Of a stretch of 64,000 bases of DNA, positions 15,497 to 24,907 are shown piece after piece. The notes under the pieces are model-generated. The model saw nothing but the letters and a program-made list of their open reading frames with translations, was not told the origin of the DNA and ran no database searches. The stretch's first letter is position 1; each line of letters begins with the position of its first letter. The DNA is taken from contig NZ_CP013254.1 in assembly GCF_001482365.1 (NCBI RefSeq), positions 3,286,001-3,350,000 of the forward strand. Reading direction: 5' to 3'. The stretch comes from Kocuria flava. Lineage in GTDB: Bacteria > Actinomycetota > Actinomycetes > Actinomycetales > Micrococcaceae. Made by a program: the position numbers and the translations under genes.

Positions 15497-17242
15497 ATGC
15501 ACATCGTGGTGGCGGCGGACGAGGCCGCCGGCGGGCACCGGCTCCAGGTGCTGACCGGCTCGGGCGAGCCGGACGGCGCCGAGCTCACCGTGCCCGCCGG
15601 CGGGCTGCCGGGCGTCGTCGCGCAGCACGAGGCGGCCGCCCGGCAGGCGGGCACGACCCCGCCGCGCTGGACCTGGGAGCGCACCGCGGCCGTCTACCCG
15701 GGGCTGCTGGCCGCCGGGGTGCGCGTGGAGCGCTGCCACGACCTGCGCCTGGTCCAGGCCGTCCTGGCCACCGCGGCCACGGCCCACGGCTCCGGGGCCG
15801 GCGGGCCGCTGCCCTACCTCCCCGTCCTCGGGCCGCTGCCCGCGGACGAGGCGCCGGGGCTGCTGCCGCCCCCGCGCCCGGGCCCCGAGCAGGCGGGGCT
15901 CTTCGACCTGCCCCGGGCCGCCGGGCCCGGGACCGCGGTGCTGGCCGCGGAGCTGCGGGCCCAGCTCGGGGCCGTGGCCGGGGCCGCCGACCCCCGCGGG
16001 CTGACCGTGCTGCTGGCCGCCGAGTCGCAGGGGGCGCTGGTCGCCGCCGAGATGCAGCACGAGGGCCTCCCGTGGCGGGAGGACGTGCACCGGCGGATCC
16101 TCGCCGAGGCCCTCGGCCCCGAGCCGGCCCCGGGGCGGCGGCCCGAGCGGATGGAGCGCACCGTCGAGCGGGTGCGCGAGGTCCTGCACGCCCCCGGGCT
16201 CAACCCGGACTCCCCGCAGGAGCTGCTGCGGGCCCTGCGCGCGGCCGGGGTCGACGTCGCGAGCACCCGCCAGTGGGAGCTGGTCGAGTGGGCCCGGTCG
16301 GTCCCGTCGCTGGCGGCCCGGCGGCAGGCGCTGATCGAGCCCGTCCTCGAGCACAAGAAGCAGGCCCGGCTGCTCGGGGCCAACGGCTGGCACTGGCTGG
16401 AGACCTGGGTGCACGAGGGCCGGTTCCACCCCGAGTACGTCGTCGGCGGGGTCGTCACCGGCCGCTGGGCCGCCCGCGGCGGCGGCGCCCTGCAGATTCC
16501 CCATGTGGTGCGCGACGCCGTGCGCGCCGATCCCGGCCGGGTGCTCGTCGTCGCCGACGCCGCCCAGCTCGAGCCCCGGGTGCTGGCGGCCCTCGCCGGG
16601 GACGACGCCCTCGCGGCGGCCTCCCGCGGGCGCGACCTCTACCAGGCGATCGCCGACCTCGGCGAGGAGCGCGGCTCGGAGCTCACCGAGCGCCCGCAGG
16701 CCAAGCTGGCGATGCTCGGGGCGATGTACGGGGCCACCACCGGGCAGTCCGGGCGGCTGATGCCCCACCTGGCCCGGATGTTCCCGCGCGCCGTGGACTA
16801 CGTGGAGCGCGCCGCCCGGGTCGGGGAGACCGGCGGGCAGGTCCGCACCCACCTGGGCCGGTGGTCCCCGCCCCCGGGCCCGGAGTGGGACGCCGCCCAG
16901 CGGGAGACGGGCACCGCCGAGGGCGAGCGCCGCGCCGGGGCGCTGGCGCGCGCGCAGGGCCGGTTCACCCGCAACTTCGTGGTCCAGGGCACGGCCGCGG
17001 AGTGGGCGCTGTGCTGGCTGGGGAGCCTGCGCACGGCCCTGGTGCGGGAGGGCCTGGACGCGCGGCTCGTGTTCTTCCTGCACGACGAGATCGTGCTGCA
17101 CTGCGCGCAGGCCGACGCCGACCGGGCCGCGCGGCTCGTGCGGGAGGCCGCCGCGCAGGCCGGCCGGATCGTCTTCGGCCGGATCCCGGTGGAGTTCCCG
17201 GTGACGGTCGCGGTCGTGTGCTCCTACGCCGAGGCGAAGTGA
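15497..17242 (+). CDS. Family A DNA polymerase-like protein (bifunctional 3'-5' exonuclease/DNA polymerase)
   Basis: This 581-residue protein is much shorter than Pol I (about 880-930). The C-terminal half carries polymerase A motifs: motif A as VADAAQLEPRV (classical DYSQIELR), motif B as KLAMLGAMYG and motif C as HDEIVLH with the metal-binding Asp. The N-terminal half corresponds to the exonuclease domain but clear acidic exonuclease motifs are not visible. Both metal-binding aspartates are kept, so polymerase activity is plausible. This class is found widely in actinobacteria beside a normal polA; the cellular role is not established, and translesion or repair synthesis is a guess. ATG chosen because it fits a leaderless promoter. 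Confidence 0.85.
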   Translation: MHIVVAADEAAGGHRLQVLTGSGEPDGAELTVPAGGLPGVVAQHEAAARQAGTTPPRWTWERTAAVYPGLLAAGVRVERCHDLRLVQAVLATAATAHGSGAGGPLPYLPVLGPLPADEAPGLLPPPRPGPEQAGLFDLPRAAGPGTAVLAAELRAQLGAVAGAADPRGLTVLLAAESQGALVAAEMQHEGLPWREDVHRRILAEALGPEPAPGRRPERMERTVERVREVLHAPGLNPDSPQELLRALRAAGVDVASTRQWELVEWARSVPSLAARRQALIEPVLEHKKQARLLGANGWHWLETWVHEGRFHPEYVVGGVVTGRWAARGGGALQIPHVVRDAVRADPGRVLVVADAAQLEPRVLAALAGDDALAAASRGRDLYQAIADLGEERGSELTERPQAKLAMLGAMYGATTGQSGRLMPHLARMFPRAVDYVERAARVGETGGQVRTHLGRWSPPPGPEWDAAQRETGTAEGERRAGALARAQGRFTRNFVVQGTAAEWALCWLGSLRTALVREGLDARLVFFLHDEIVLHCAQADADRAARLVREAAAQAGRIVFGRIPVEFPVTVAVVCSYAEAK

Positions 17243-17252
17243 GCCCGGCGCC

Positions 17253-20200
17253 TCAGCACAGCGCCCGCGGGTCGGCGCCGGGGACGTGGCGGCGCCACTC
17301 CTCGTCGGTGATCGGGTCCCCGCGCGTGGCGCAGATGTGCTCGGCGGCCCGCTGCACGCCGAAGATCCAGCCGCGCACCGCGCCGTCGTCACCGGTGGCC
17401 AGCAGCCGGTCGCCGAGGAACTCGACGTCGTTCATCCGGTCCCCGGAGGCCGAGAGGGCGCCCACGACCTCGAGGCCGCCGTCCTGCCCCGGGCGCCACA
17501 GCCACACGTAGCGGTCCGCGGCCGCCCCGGCCAGCACCTCGCCGTCGGGCGAGAAGCGCAGCCCCTTCACGGAGGACAGCGCGTCCGCGGACGAGGACAC
17601 CCGCCGCGGTGCGTCGGGGTCGGCGAGGTCCCACAGCTCGACGCCGCCGCTCTCGGTGCCCACGGCCACGCGCTCCCCGGAGGGGGCGAAGGCCAGGGCC
17701 GTGACGATGGAGTCCAGCTCGAGCGTCGCCGCCCGCCGGGGCTCCGGCCCGGTGAGGTCCCACAGCACGACGTCCCCGGTGCCGTCGGCGGTGGCCAGCA
17801 CCCGGCCCGAGGCGGAGAAGCCGGCGGCCTCGGTCCCGGCCACGGGCAGCTGCGCGGTACGGCGCACGGCCCCGGAGGGCTCGCGCTCGAGCAGCGCGAT
17901 GCGGGTGCCGACCTCGGACCAGACCACGATCGTGGTGCCGTCCTGGGTGGTGCGGGCACCGGTGACCCCGGCGTCCACGGCCGGGACGCGCACGGGCTCC
18001 CCGGGCCGGCCCTCCCGCAGCGGCCACACGAGCGCGTCGCCGTCCTCCGTGCCGCCGACCAGGAAGGAGGCGTCGGGGGCGAGCGCGCCGGCGAACCACA
18101 GCCGCTCCCCCTCGGGGGCCCGCGGGGCGGGCAGCTCGCGGGGCCGGTGCCCGGTGAGGTCCAGCAGCGTGATGACGTCCTCCCCGATCCCGACCACGCT
18201 CAGCAGCGTGTCGTCCTCGTCGGCGGAGAGCTGGTAGACCGGCTCGTCGCGGCGGTGGACCACGGGGCCGTGCCGGTCCCAGGCGCGCGTCGCCCCGTCC
18301 TGGGAGGCGGTGACCACGGTGTCGCCGCGGCCCACCGCGCTGGTGACGCGGGCCGGGGTCGGGTAGACCTCCACTCGGGTCCGGTCCGGGAGGCGGTGGA
18401 CGTAGGCGCTCTGGTCGTAGCTGGCGGAGACGATGCGCTCGCCGCCGGGCACGAGGTCGACGTCGCTGACCCAGCTGTCGAAGCCGTCGAGGGAGCCGGC
18501 CGGCTCCGCCCGGCCGTCCTCCTCCAGCGTGAACAGCCGCACCTCGCGGGCGGCCAGGCCCGCGGCGAGCCGGTCGGCGTCGACGTCGAGGGAGAGCACG
18601 GGCCGCCCGGTGGGCAGGGGCTCCAGCCGCCGCACCTCGTCGCCGCCGGTCGCGAAGCGCTCGACGGCCTCGCCCGGCCCGGCCGCGTAGACGGTGCCGT
18701 CGGCCCCCGCGGCCAGGGCGGGGACGGCGCCGTCGCCGGCGAGCTCGAGGGGCGGCAGCCGGACGGGGGCGCGGGGGTCCTCGACGGCGAAGCGCAGCAC
18801 CTGCCCCGCGCCGCCGGCCAGCAGCTGCTCCCCGTCCGGGGAGAGCACGACCGCCTCCACGGGGGTGCCGGCGCCGACCTCGAGCGCGGCCAGGCGCCGG
18901 GCCGGGGCCTGCGTGACGTCCCAGAGGCTCAGGTGGCCCTCCCCGCCGACGGCGGCGAGCACCCGCTCCCCCTGCCGGGCCAGGTCCACGTCCCGCAGTC
19001 CGGGCCGCCCCTCCACCACGGCGAGCTCCTCCCGGTCCTCCGCGAGCCGCCCGGCGCCCCGCCACACGGACAGCGTCCCGTCCTCGGCGGCGCGGGCCAG
19101 CACGGACCCGTCGTCGAGCGCGGCCAGGCGGGAGGCGCCCTCCGGGCCCAGCAGCCGCTCGGGGACGGCCACGGCGGTCGAGTCCAGCAGCGCGGAGGCC
19201 CCCTCCCGGGTGGGGGCCAGCCGGGAGGCCAGCAGCCCGAGCTGTGCGGCGAGGTTCGGCGACTCGGCCCGGATCCGGGAGGCCTCCAGGGCGGTCTGGC
19301 GCGAGAGCGCCTCGTCGCGGGCGGTCTCGGCCAGGTGCTGGAAGTTCTCGGCGCGCAGGAACAGGGCCCCGGCGACCACGGCCGCGCACATGGCCAGGGC
19401 CAGCAGGACCAGCCCGATCCGGCCGCTGCGCTCGATCTGGCGGGCGCTGCGCCGCTCCCGCTCGAGGGCGTCGTCGTAGTGGCGCTCGCTCTCCTCGAGG
19501 TACTCGCGCTCGGCCGGGCTCAGCAGCGCCTGCTGGCGCGGGTCCCCGGTCCAGTCGCGGAAGGACGCGAGCTGCCCGAGGGGGATCAGGGCCAGGGGGT
19601 CGCGGTCGTTGGCCAGCCACATGCGGGTCGCGCGCTGGAGCTGCTGGCGGACGTAGAGGTCGCGGCGGCTGTCCTCGATCCAGCGCCGCAGCCGCGCCCA
19701 GTGCTCGAGCAGCGCCTCGTGGGCGAGCTGGATCTCGTCCCGGTCCAGGGTCAGCAGCCGGGCCCGGGCGAAGTGCTCGACCACGGCCTCCCCGCCCACG
19801 GGCAGCTGGTCGCGCGGCACCGGGGTGCGCACCACCGTGCTGCGCGCGGAGCCCTCGCCCACGATCCGCACGAGCCCCAGGAACACGGCCCGGGCCGCCT
19901 CCAGCCCGTCGGGGCCCAGCCCCGCGAGCACCTCCTCGGCGCGCCGGTCCACGGCCTCGGTGATCCCGCCGGCCGCGTGGTAGTCGGCGACCGTCAGCTC
20001 CCGGCTGCGGGCGTGCTCCCACGTGCTCAGCAGCGCCTGGGAGAGCATCGGCAGCAGCCCGACGTCGGGGCCGGTCCCGCGCGGGGCGACGTCGCGCAGG
20101 ATGACCTCGACGAGGTCCGGGGACACGCGCGCGCCCACGGCCTCGGCGGGGCCGACGACGATCCGGCGCAGCTGTTCCCGGTCCAGCGCCCCGAGCAGCA

Positions 20201-20954
20201 GAGGCCGCTCCAGGGCCGCGCGCAGCCCGGCGTGGCGGCTCGCCCGGCCGTAGAAGTCGGCGCGCAGGCCCACCACGACCACCCGGTCGCGGGCCGCCCC
20301 GGCCAGCCGGTCCAGGACCCGCCCGGGCCGTTGCGGGTCCTGGGAGTCCGTCCACAGCTCCTCGAGCTGGTCCACGACCAGCAGCCGCGGGTCCTGGTCG
20401 AGCGCCCGGTCCAGGCGCCCCTCCGGGTCCCGGCCCGGGGTGGTCGCCGTCGCGGTCCACCCGTGCAGGGGCCCGCCCGGGGCGCGCAGCCGGCCGAGCA
20501 GCCCGGCGCCCAGCAGCGAGGACTTCCCCGCCCCGGAGGCGCCCACCACGGCGAGCAGCCGCGGCCCCGGGGCGCCGGCCAGGGCCAGCACGCGCTCCCC
20601 GAGCTCGGCGACCTCGGCGGTGCGGCCGAAGAAGTGGGCCTCGTCCTCGGGGCGGTAGGCGCGCAGGCCCACGTAGGGGGTCGTCGCCGGCTGGGCCGGG
20701 GTGCGGGCGCGGGCCACGTCCGCCCACCACTGCTCGGCGGGGCGCTCCTCCGTCAGCCCCAGGGCCTCGAGCAGGGCGGTGAACTCGCGGCGCAGGCCCG
20801 GGCCGGGCAGGTGCGCGCCGCTGAGCCAGCCCTGGATCGTGCTGGCCGGCAGCCCCGAGGCGGCGGCCAGGGCACGCACCGACAGCCCGCGGCGGCGGCG
20901 GGCCGCGCTGAGCTGCTCGGCCAGCGGGGGCCGGCCGGGGTCGGACGGGCTCAC
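17253..20954 (-). CDS. XRE HTH - STAND-type ATPase - membrane helix - WD40 repeat protein
   Basis: A 1,233-residue multidomain protein. Residues about 10-65 are an XRE helix-turn-helix (LSVRALAAASGLPASTIQGW). After YVGLRAYRPEDE comes an NTPase domain with Walker A VVGASGAGKSS and Walker B RLLVVDQLEELW (nSTAND1-like). A hydrophobic helix (GLVLLALAMCAAVVAGALF) follows near residue 520. The last 600 residues are a WD40 beta-propeller region with repeats such as SPDGEQLLAGG, APSGERVAVGTE and SPDGEVLAGAA. The GTG start has GAGGAGG 7 bases upstream. Such proteins act as signal-sensing switches and some STAND ATPases serve in phage defence. The trigger and output here are unknown. Confidence 0.88.
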   Translation of the reverse strand: MSPSDPGRPPLAEQLSAARRRRGLSVRALAAASGLPASTIQGWLSGAHLPGPGLRREFTALLEALGLTEERPAEQWWADVARARTPAQPATTPYVGLRAYRPEDEAHFFGRTAEVAELGERVLALAGAPGPRLLAVVGASGAGKSSLLGAGLLGRLRAPGGPLHGWTATATTPGRDPEGRLDRALDQDPRLLVVDQLEELWTDSQDPQRPGRVLDRLAGAARDRVVVVGLRADFYGRASRHAGLRAALERPLLLGALDREQLRRIVVGPAEAVGARVSPDLVEVILRDVAPRGTGPDVGLLPMLSQALLSTWEHARSRELTVADYHAAGGITEAVDRRAEEVLAGLGPDGLEAARAVFLGLVRIVGEGSARSTVVRTPVPRDQLPVGGEAVVEHFARARLLTLDRDEIQLAHEALLEHWARLRRWIEDSRRDLYVRQQLQRATRMWLANDRDPLALIPLGQLASFRDWTGDPRQQALLSPAEREYLEESERHYDDALERERRSARQIERSGRIGLVLLALAMCAAVVAGALFLRAENFQHLAETARDEALSRQTALEASRIRAESPNLAAQLGLLASRLAPTREGASALLDSTAVAVPERLLGPEGASRLAALDDGSVLARAAEDGTLSVWRGAGRLAEDREELAVVEGRPGLRDVDLARQGERVLAAVGGEGHLSLWDVTQAPARRLAALEVGAGTPVEAVVLSPDGEQLLAGGAGQVLRFAVEDPRAPVRLPPLELAGDGAVPALAAGADGTVYAAGPGEAVERFATGGDEVRRLEPLPTGRPVLSLDVDADRLAAGLAAREVRLFTLEEDGRAEPAGSLDGFDSWVSDVDLVPGGERIVSASYDQSAYVHRLPDRTRVEVYPTPARVTSAVGRGDTVVTASQDGATRAWDRHGPVVHRRDEPVYQLSADEDDTLLSVVGIGEDVITLLDLTGHRPRELPAPRAPEGERLWFAGALAPDASFLVGGTEDGDALVWPLREGRPGEPVRVPAVDAGVTGARTTQDGTTIVVWSEVGTRIALLEREPSGAVRRTAQLPVAGTEAAGFSASGRVLATADGTGDVVLWDLTGPEPRRAATLELDSIVTALAFAPSGERVAVGTESGGVELWDLADPDAPRRVSSSADALSSVKGLRFSPDGEVLAGAAADRYVWLWRPGQDGGLEVVGALSASGDRMNDVEFLGDRLLATGDDGAVRGWIFGVQRAAEHICATRGDPITDEEWRRHVPGADPRALC

Positions 20955-21066
20955 CGGGCACCTCCTCGGATCGGTCGGGGGAGCTCCCACGGTAGTGGCC
21001 GCGGGCCCCCCGGTCGTGCCGGGGCCCGGCGCGCCGCCCGGCCGGTGGTGGCGGTGGAGGCCCTGG

Positions 21067-21822
21067 TCACAGCGGGGCCGGCAGCACCCGCCGGGTGTCC
21101 CACGGCACCGCCCAGCCCAGGGCGGTGAGCACCCGGTCCAGGAGCACGCCGGTGAAGCCCCAGACGGTGACCGTGCCGGAGGTGCCCGGCACCGGGACGG
21201 TGAACGCCGGCGAGCGGTAGGTCTGCGACCCGCGGGTCACCCCGGCGTAGTGGCGGTTGGCGGGGTCGAGCAGGTCCAGGACCGGCACCCGGAAGACCAG
21301 CGAGCTCTCGGCGTGGTCGACCACGTCCACCGGGGAGCTCTCGTGCCACCACGCGAGCACCGGGGTCACGAGGTGGTTGGAGACGGGCAGCGGGACGGGG
21401 GCCAGGGCGCCGAGCACCTCCACGCCCCGCGGGTCCAGGCCGGTCTCCTCCTCGGCCTCGCGCAGGGCGGCGCGCACGTGGGCGGCGCTGACCGTCCCGC
21501 CGGGCAGGTCCAGGCGCTCCTCCGGGTCGCCGTCCTCCGGGTCCAGGCGCCCGCCCGGGAAGGCCACCTGGCCGGGGTGGGAGCGCAGCGTCGCGGCCCG
21601 CTGCACGAGCAGCACGTCGAGGTCGCGGCCCACGCCCTCGGTCCCGCCCCGGGCCCGGGAGGGCAGCTCGTCGAGGGCACCGAAGAGGATGAGCACGGCC
21701 GAGCGGCGGTAGTCGGGCTCGATCCGCCCGATCCGCCAGGGCTCCCGGTCCTCCATGGTCAGCAGGTGGCCGCCGCGGGCCACCCGCAGCAGGTCCTGGT
21801 AGGCGTCGTGGGCGGGGCTCAC
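21067..21822 (-). CDS. NUDIX hydrolase, CoA pyrophosphatase type
   Basis: A 251-residue protein with the CoA-specific signature LLVQRAATLRSHPGQVAFPGG directly before the Nudix box, whose second half reads ALREAEEETGL. This combination is typical of NudL/Rv3672c-like enzymes that hydrolyse CoA and its derivatives. The GTG start overlaps the nth stop codon (GTGA), so the two are one transcription unit, as in other actinobacteria. Confidence 0.9.
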   Translation of the reverse strand: MSPAHDAYQDLLRVARGGHLLTMEDREPWRIGRIEPDYRRSAVLILFGALDELPSRARGGTEGVGRDLDVLLVQRAATLRSHPGQVAFPGGRLDPEDGDPEERLDLPGGTVSAAHVRAALREAEEETGLDPRGVEVLGALAPVPLPVSNHLVTPVLAWWHESSPVDVVDHAESSLVFRVPVLDLLDPANRHYAGVTRGSQTYRSPAFTVPVPGTSGTVTVWGFTGVLLDRVLTALGWAVPWDTRRVLPAPL

Positions 21823-22694
21823 GGGGCGAGCTCCCAGCCCTCGGCCCGCAGCTGCGCCCGGGTGCGCCCCGCGAGGTAGCCCTCGAGCAGCGCCTCGCGG
21901 CCGGGGGCGAACTCGTACTTCAGCAGCGCGGCCGCCTCGGCCGTGCCCGTGGGGCCCTCCCCGTAGGAGGGGCACAGGTCGGCGACCGGGCAGACCCCGC
22001 AGGCCGGGCGGCGGGCGTGGCAGACCCGGCGCCCGTGGTAGACGAGCCGCTGCGAGAGGTCCGTCCAGTCGCGGGGCTCGAACAGCTCCGCGACGTCGCG
22101 CTCGACCTTGACCGGGTCCTCCTCCCCGGTCCAGCCGAAGCGGCGGGCGAGCCGGCCGAAGTGGGTGTCGACCGTGAGGCCCGGCACCCCGAAGGCGTTG
22201 CCGAGCACCACGTTGGCGGTCTTGCGCCCGACCCCGGGCAGAGTCACCAGGTCTTCCAGCCGGCCGGGGACCTCGCCGTCGAAGTCGTCGACGATGCGCT
22301 GGGCGAGGGCGCGGATCGCCCGGGTCTTGGCCCGGTAGAACCCCAGGGGGCGCACGATCTGCTCCACCTGCGCCTCGTCGGCCTCGGCGAGCGCGCGCGG
22401 GGTGGGGCAGGCGGCGAACAGCCGGGGCGTGGTGGCGTTGACGCGCACGTCGGTGGTCTGGGCGGAGAGCACCGTGGCCACGAGCAGCTGGTAGGGGTTC
22501 TCGAAGTCGAGCTCGGCGACCGCGTAGGGGTAGGCCTCGGCGAGGACCGCGTTGATCCGGCGGGCCCGGCGCTTGCGCGCCAGCGGGGTCTCCGCGGCGC
22601 CGGTCCGCCGCCGCCGCGCGGCCCCGGCCCGGGCCCGGGCGGGGTCCACGGCGCGCAGGTGGGCGGGCGGGGGGACGGGGGTCGCGGCGGCCAT
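21819..22694 (-). CDS. nth: Endonuclease III (DNA glycosylase/AP lyase)
   Basis: This 291-residue base-excision repair enzyme removes oxidised pyrimidines and cleaves AP sites. The helix-hairpin-helix LPGVGRKTANVVLGNAFG contains the catalytic Lys; the catalytic Asp is in VDTHFGRLARR. The [4Fe-4S] cluster ligands follow the rule C-x6-C-x2-C-x5-C (CHARRPACGVCPVADLC). The N-terminus has an Arg-rich extension of about 50 residues, common in actinobacteria. The ATG at 22694 was chosen because TAGAAT lies 7 bases before it. Confidence 0.95.
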   Translation of the reverse strand: MAAATPVPPPAHLRAVDPARARAGAARRRRTGAAETPLARKRRARRINAVLAEAYPYAVAELDFENPYQLLVATVLSAQTTDVRVNATTPRLFAACPTPRALAEADEAQVEQIVRPLGFYRAKTRAIRALAQRIVDDFDGEVPGRLEDLVTLPGVGRKTANVVLGNAFGVPGLTVDTHFGRLARRFGWTGEEDPVKVERDVAELFEPRDWTDLSQRLVYHGRRVCHARRPACGVCPVADLCPSYGEGPTGTAEAAALLKYEFAPGREALLEGYLAGRTRAQLRAEGWELAP

Positions 22695-22701
22695 GCCCCC
22701 G

Positions 22702-22707
22702 ATTCTA
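22702..22707 (-). promoter_or_regulatory. -10 element TAGAAT for leaderless nth
   Basis: On the minus strand TAGAAT is followed by 7 bases and the nth ATG, a close match to the consensus -10 and a leaderless arrangement. Confidence 0.6.
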
Positions 22708-22869
22708 GGCGGGGTGTGCCGGGCGGCTTCCGTGACCCCGTGCGGCGTGGCCGCTGTGGAAGCGCCCCGGTCCATCGTCTAGGGTGAAAAGCGACATTCT
22801 GTGAGCTGCGACACGGAGCCGGGGACCGTTCCGGCCCGTGCGCGGCGCGCCACGACGAAGGGACGCCAG

Positions 22870-24819
22870 ATGGCATCGGAGACCGCTCCTGTCGAGACCA
22901 CGACCTTTGCCCCCAGCCGCGAGTTCGCCGCGCAGGCCAACGCCGGCGCGGAGCTCTACGAGCAGGCCGAGGCGGAGGGCACCGAATTCTGGGCCCGCCA
23001 GGCCCGCGAGCTGCTGACCTGGTCCAAGGACTTCACCGAGGTCCTCGACTGGTCGAACCCCCCGTTCGCGAAGTGGTTCCAGGACGGCACCCTCAACGCC
23101 TGCTACAACGCCGTGGACCGCCACGTCGAGGCCGGCAACGGCGACCGGGTCGCCATCCACTTCGAGGGCGAGCCCGGCGACAGCCGCAGCTACACCTACG
23201 CCGAGCTCAAGGACGAGGTCTCGAAGGCCGCCAACGCGATGGCGGACCTCGGCGTGGTCAAGGGCGACCGCGTGGCCCTGTACCTGCCGATGATCCCCGA
23301 GGCCGTCATCGCGATGCTGGCCTGCGCCCGGATCGGCGCGATCCACTCCGTGGTCTTCGGCGGCTTCTCCGCCGACGCGCTGCGCTCGCGGGTGGAGGAC
23401 GGGCAGGCGAAGCTGGTCGTCACCGCCGACGGCTCCTTCCGCCGCGGCAAGCCCTCGATGCTCAAGCCCGCCGTCGACGACGCCCTCTCCCGGGGCGGCT
23501 CCTCGGTGGAGCACGTGCTCGTGGTGCGCCGCAACGAGGCGGAGGTCGGGATGACCGAGGGCCGCGACGTGTGGTGGCACGACGTCGTCGACGCCGCCTC
23601 GACCGAGCACACCCCGTCCGAGCAGGGCGCCGAGGACCCGCTGTTCGTCCTCTACACCTCCGGCACCACCGGCAAGCCCAAGGGCATCATGCACACCACG
23701 GGCGGCTACCTCACCCAGGGTGCCTTCACCCACAAGTACGTCTTCGACCTCAAGCCGAAGACGGACGTCTACTGGTGCACCGCGGACGTCGGCTGGGTCA
23801 CCGGCCACTCCTACGTGGCCTACGCGCCGCTGGTCAACGGCTCGACGCAGGTGATCTACGAGGGCACCCCCGACTCCCCGCACCGCGGCCGGTTCTGGGA
23901 GATCGTGCAGAAGTACAAGGTGTCGATCATGTACACCTCCCCCACCGCGATCCGCACCATGATGAAGTGGGGCGAGGAGATCCCGGCCGAGTACGACCTC
24001 TCGTCGCTGCGCGTGCTGGGCACCGTGGGCGAGGCCATCAACCCGGAGGCCTGGACCTGGTTCCACCGCGTCATCGGCGGCGGCCGCTGCCCGATCGTGG
24101 ACACCTGGTGGCAGACCGAGACCGGCGCGATCATGATCTCCCAGCTGCCCGGGGTCACCGTCGCCAAGCCGGGCTCCGCGCAGGTGCCGATGCCCGGGAT
24201 CAAGGTCGACGTGGTCGACGACGAGGGCAAGCCGCTGGGCAACGAGCAGTCGGGCCTGCTGGTGGTCCGGGAGCCGTGGCCGGCGATGCTGCGCACCATC
24301 TGGGGCGACGACGACCGCTACGTGGACACCTACTGGTCCCGCTTCGGCGACATGTACTTCGCCGGGGACGGTGCCAAGCGCGACGCCGACGGCGACGTCT
24401 GGATCCTGGGCCGCGTGGACGACGTCATGAACGTCTCGGGCCACCGCCTCTCCACCCCGGAGATCGAGTCGGCGCTGGTCTCCCACTCGTCGGTCGCCGA
24501 GGCCGCGGTCGTGGGCGCGACCGACGAGACCACCGGCCAGGCGGTCATCGCGTTCGTCATCCTCTCCGACCAGGCCGAGGCCGAGGGACGGGACAAGGCC
24601 GAGCTCGCCGAGGAGATGCGCGCGCACGTGGGCAAGGAGATCTCCCCGATCGCCAAGCCCAAGAAGGTCCTCATCGTCCCCGAGCTGCCCAAGACCCGCT
24701 CGGGCAAGATCATGCGCCGCCTGCTCAAGGACGTGGCCGAGGAGCGCGAGGTCGGCGACGTCTCGACCCTCGCCGACCAGACGGTGATGCAGCAGATCGT
24801 GGACTCGCTGGCCGAGTAG
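22870..24819 (+). CDS. acsA: Acetyl-CoA synthetase (acetate-CoA ligase)
   Basis: A 649-residue ANL-superfamily enzyme that activates acetate to acetyl-CoA with ATP. The P-loop-like YTSGTTGKPKGIMHTTGGY, the acs-specific WWQTETG segment, the A8 hinge near VDDVMNVSGHR, and the C-terminal PKTRSGKIMRR with the catalytic (and usually acetyl-regulated) Lys are all present. The ATG at 22870 follows a GAAGG sequence. A half-matched Crp site (TGTGA-N6-ACACG, 22800-22815) lies 55 bases upstream, and a crp gene is in the window, so carbon-source control is possible but not shown. Confidence 0.96.
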   Translation: MASETAPVETTTFAPSREFAAQANAGAELYEQAEAEGTEFWARQARELLTWSKDFTEVLDWSNPPFAKWFQDGTLNACYNAVDRHVEAGNGDRVAIHFEGEPGDSRSYTYAELKDEVSKAANAMADLGVVKGDRVALYLPMIPEAVIAMLACARIGAIHSVVFGGFSADALRSRVEDGQAKLVVTADGSFRRGKPSMLKPAVDDALSRGGSSVEHVLVVRRNEAEVGMTEGRDVWWHDVVDAASTEHTPSEQGAEDPLFVLYTSGTTGKPKGIMHTTGGYLTQGAFTHKYVFDLKPKTDVYWCTADVGWVTGHSYVAYAPLVNGSTQVIYEGTPDSPHRGRFWEIVQKYKVSIMYTSPTAIRTMMKWGEEIPAEYDLSSLRVLGTVGEAINPEAWTWFHRVIGGGRCPIVDTWWQTETGAIMISQLPGVTVAKPGSAQVPMPGIKVDVVDDEGKPLGNEQSGLLVVREPWPAMLRTIWGDDDRYVDTYWSRFGDMYFAGDGAKRDADGDVWILGRVDDVMNVSGHRLSTPEIESALVSHSSVAEAAVVGATDETTGQAVIAFVILSDQAEAEGRDKAELAEEMRAHVGKEISPIAKPKKVLIVPELPKTRSGKIMRRLLKDVAEEREVGDVSTLADQTVMQQIVDSLAE

Positions 24820-24835
24820 GCCCCGCGGGACCGCG

Positions 24836-24871
24836 CGGAGGGCGGGGAACCGGCCGGTTCCCCGCCCTCCG
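24836..24871 (+). terminator. Strong palindromic terminator after acsA
   Basis: A perfect self-complementary stretch of 36 bases starting 17 bases after the acsA stop (each arm GGAGGGCGGGGAACCGG plus one flanking base). It can form a very stable hairpin on either strand and separates acsA from aroQ. Confidence 0.75.
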
Positions 24872-24894
24872 GCGCGTCCGGGGCGGGGCTCTGG

Positions 24895-24900
24895 CAGGAT
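24895..24900 (+). promoter_or_regulatory. -10 element CAGGAT for leaderless aroQ
   Basis: CAGGAT is followed by 7 bases and the aroQ ATG; no ribosome-binding site fits, so a leaderless transcript is likely. Confidence 0.45.
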
Positions 24901-24907
24901 CGGGGGC

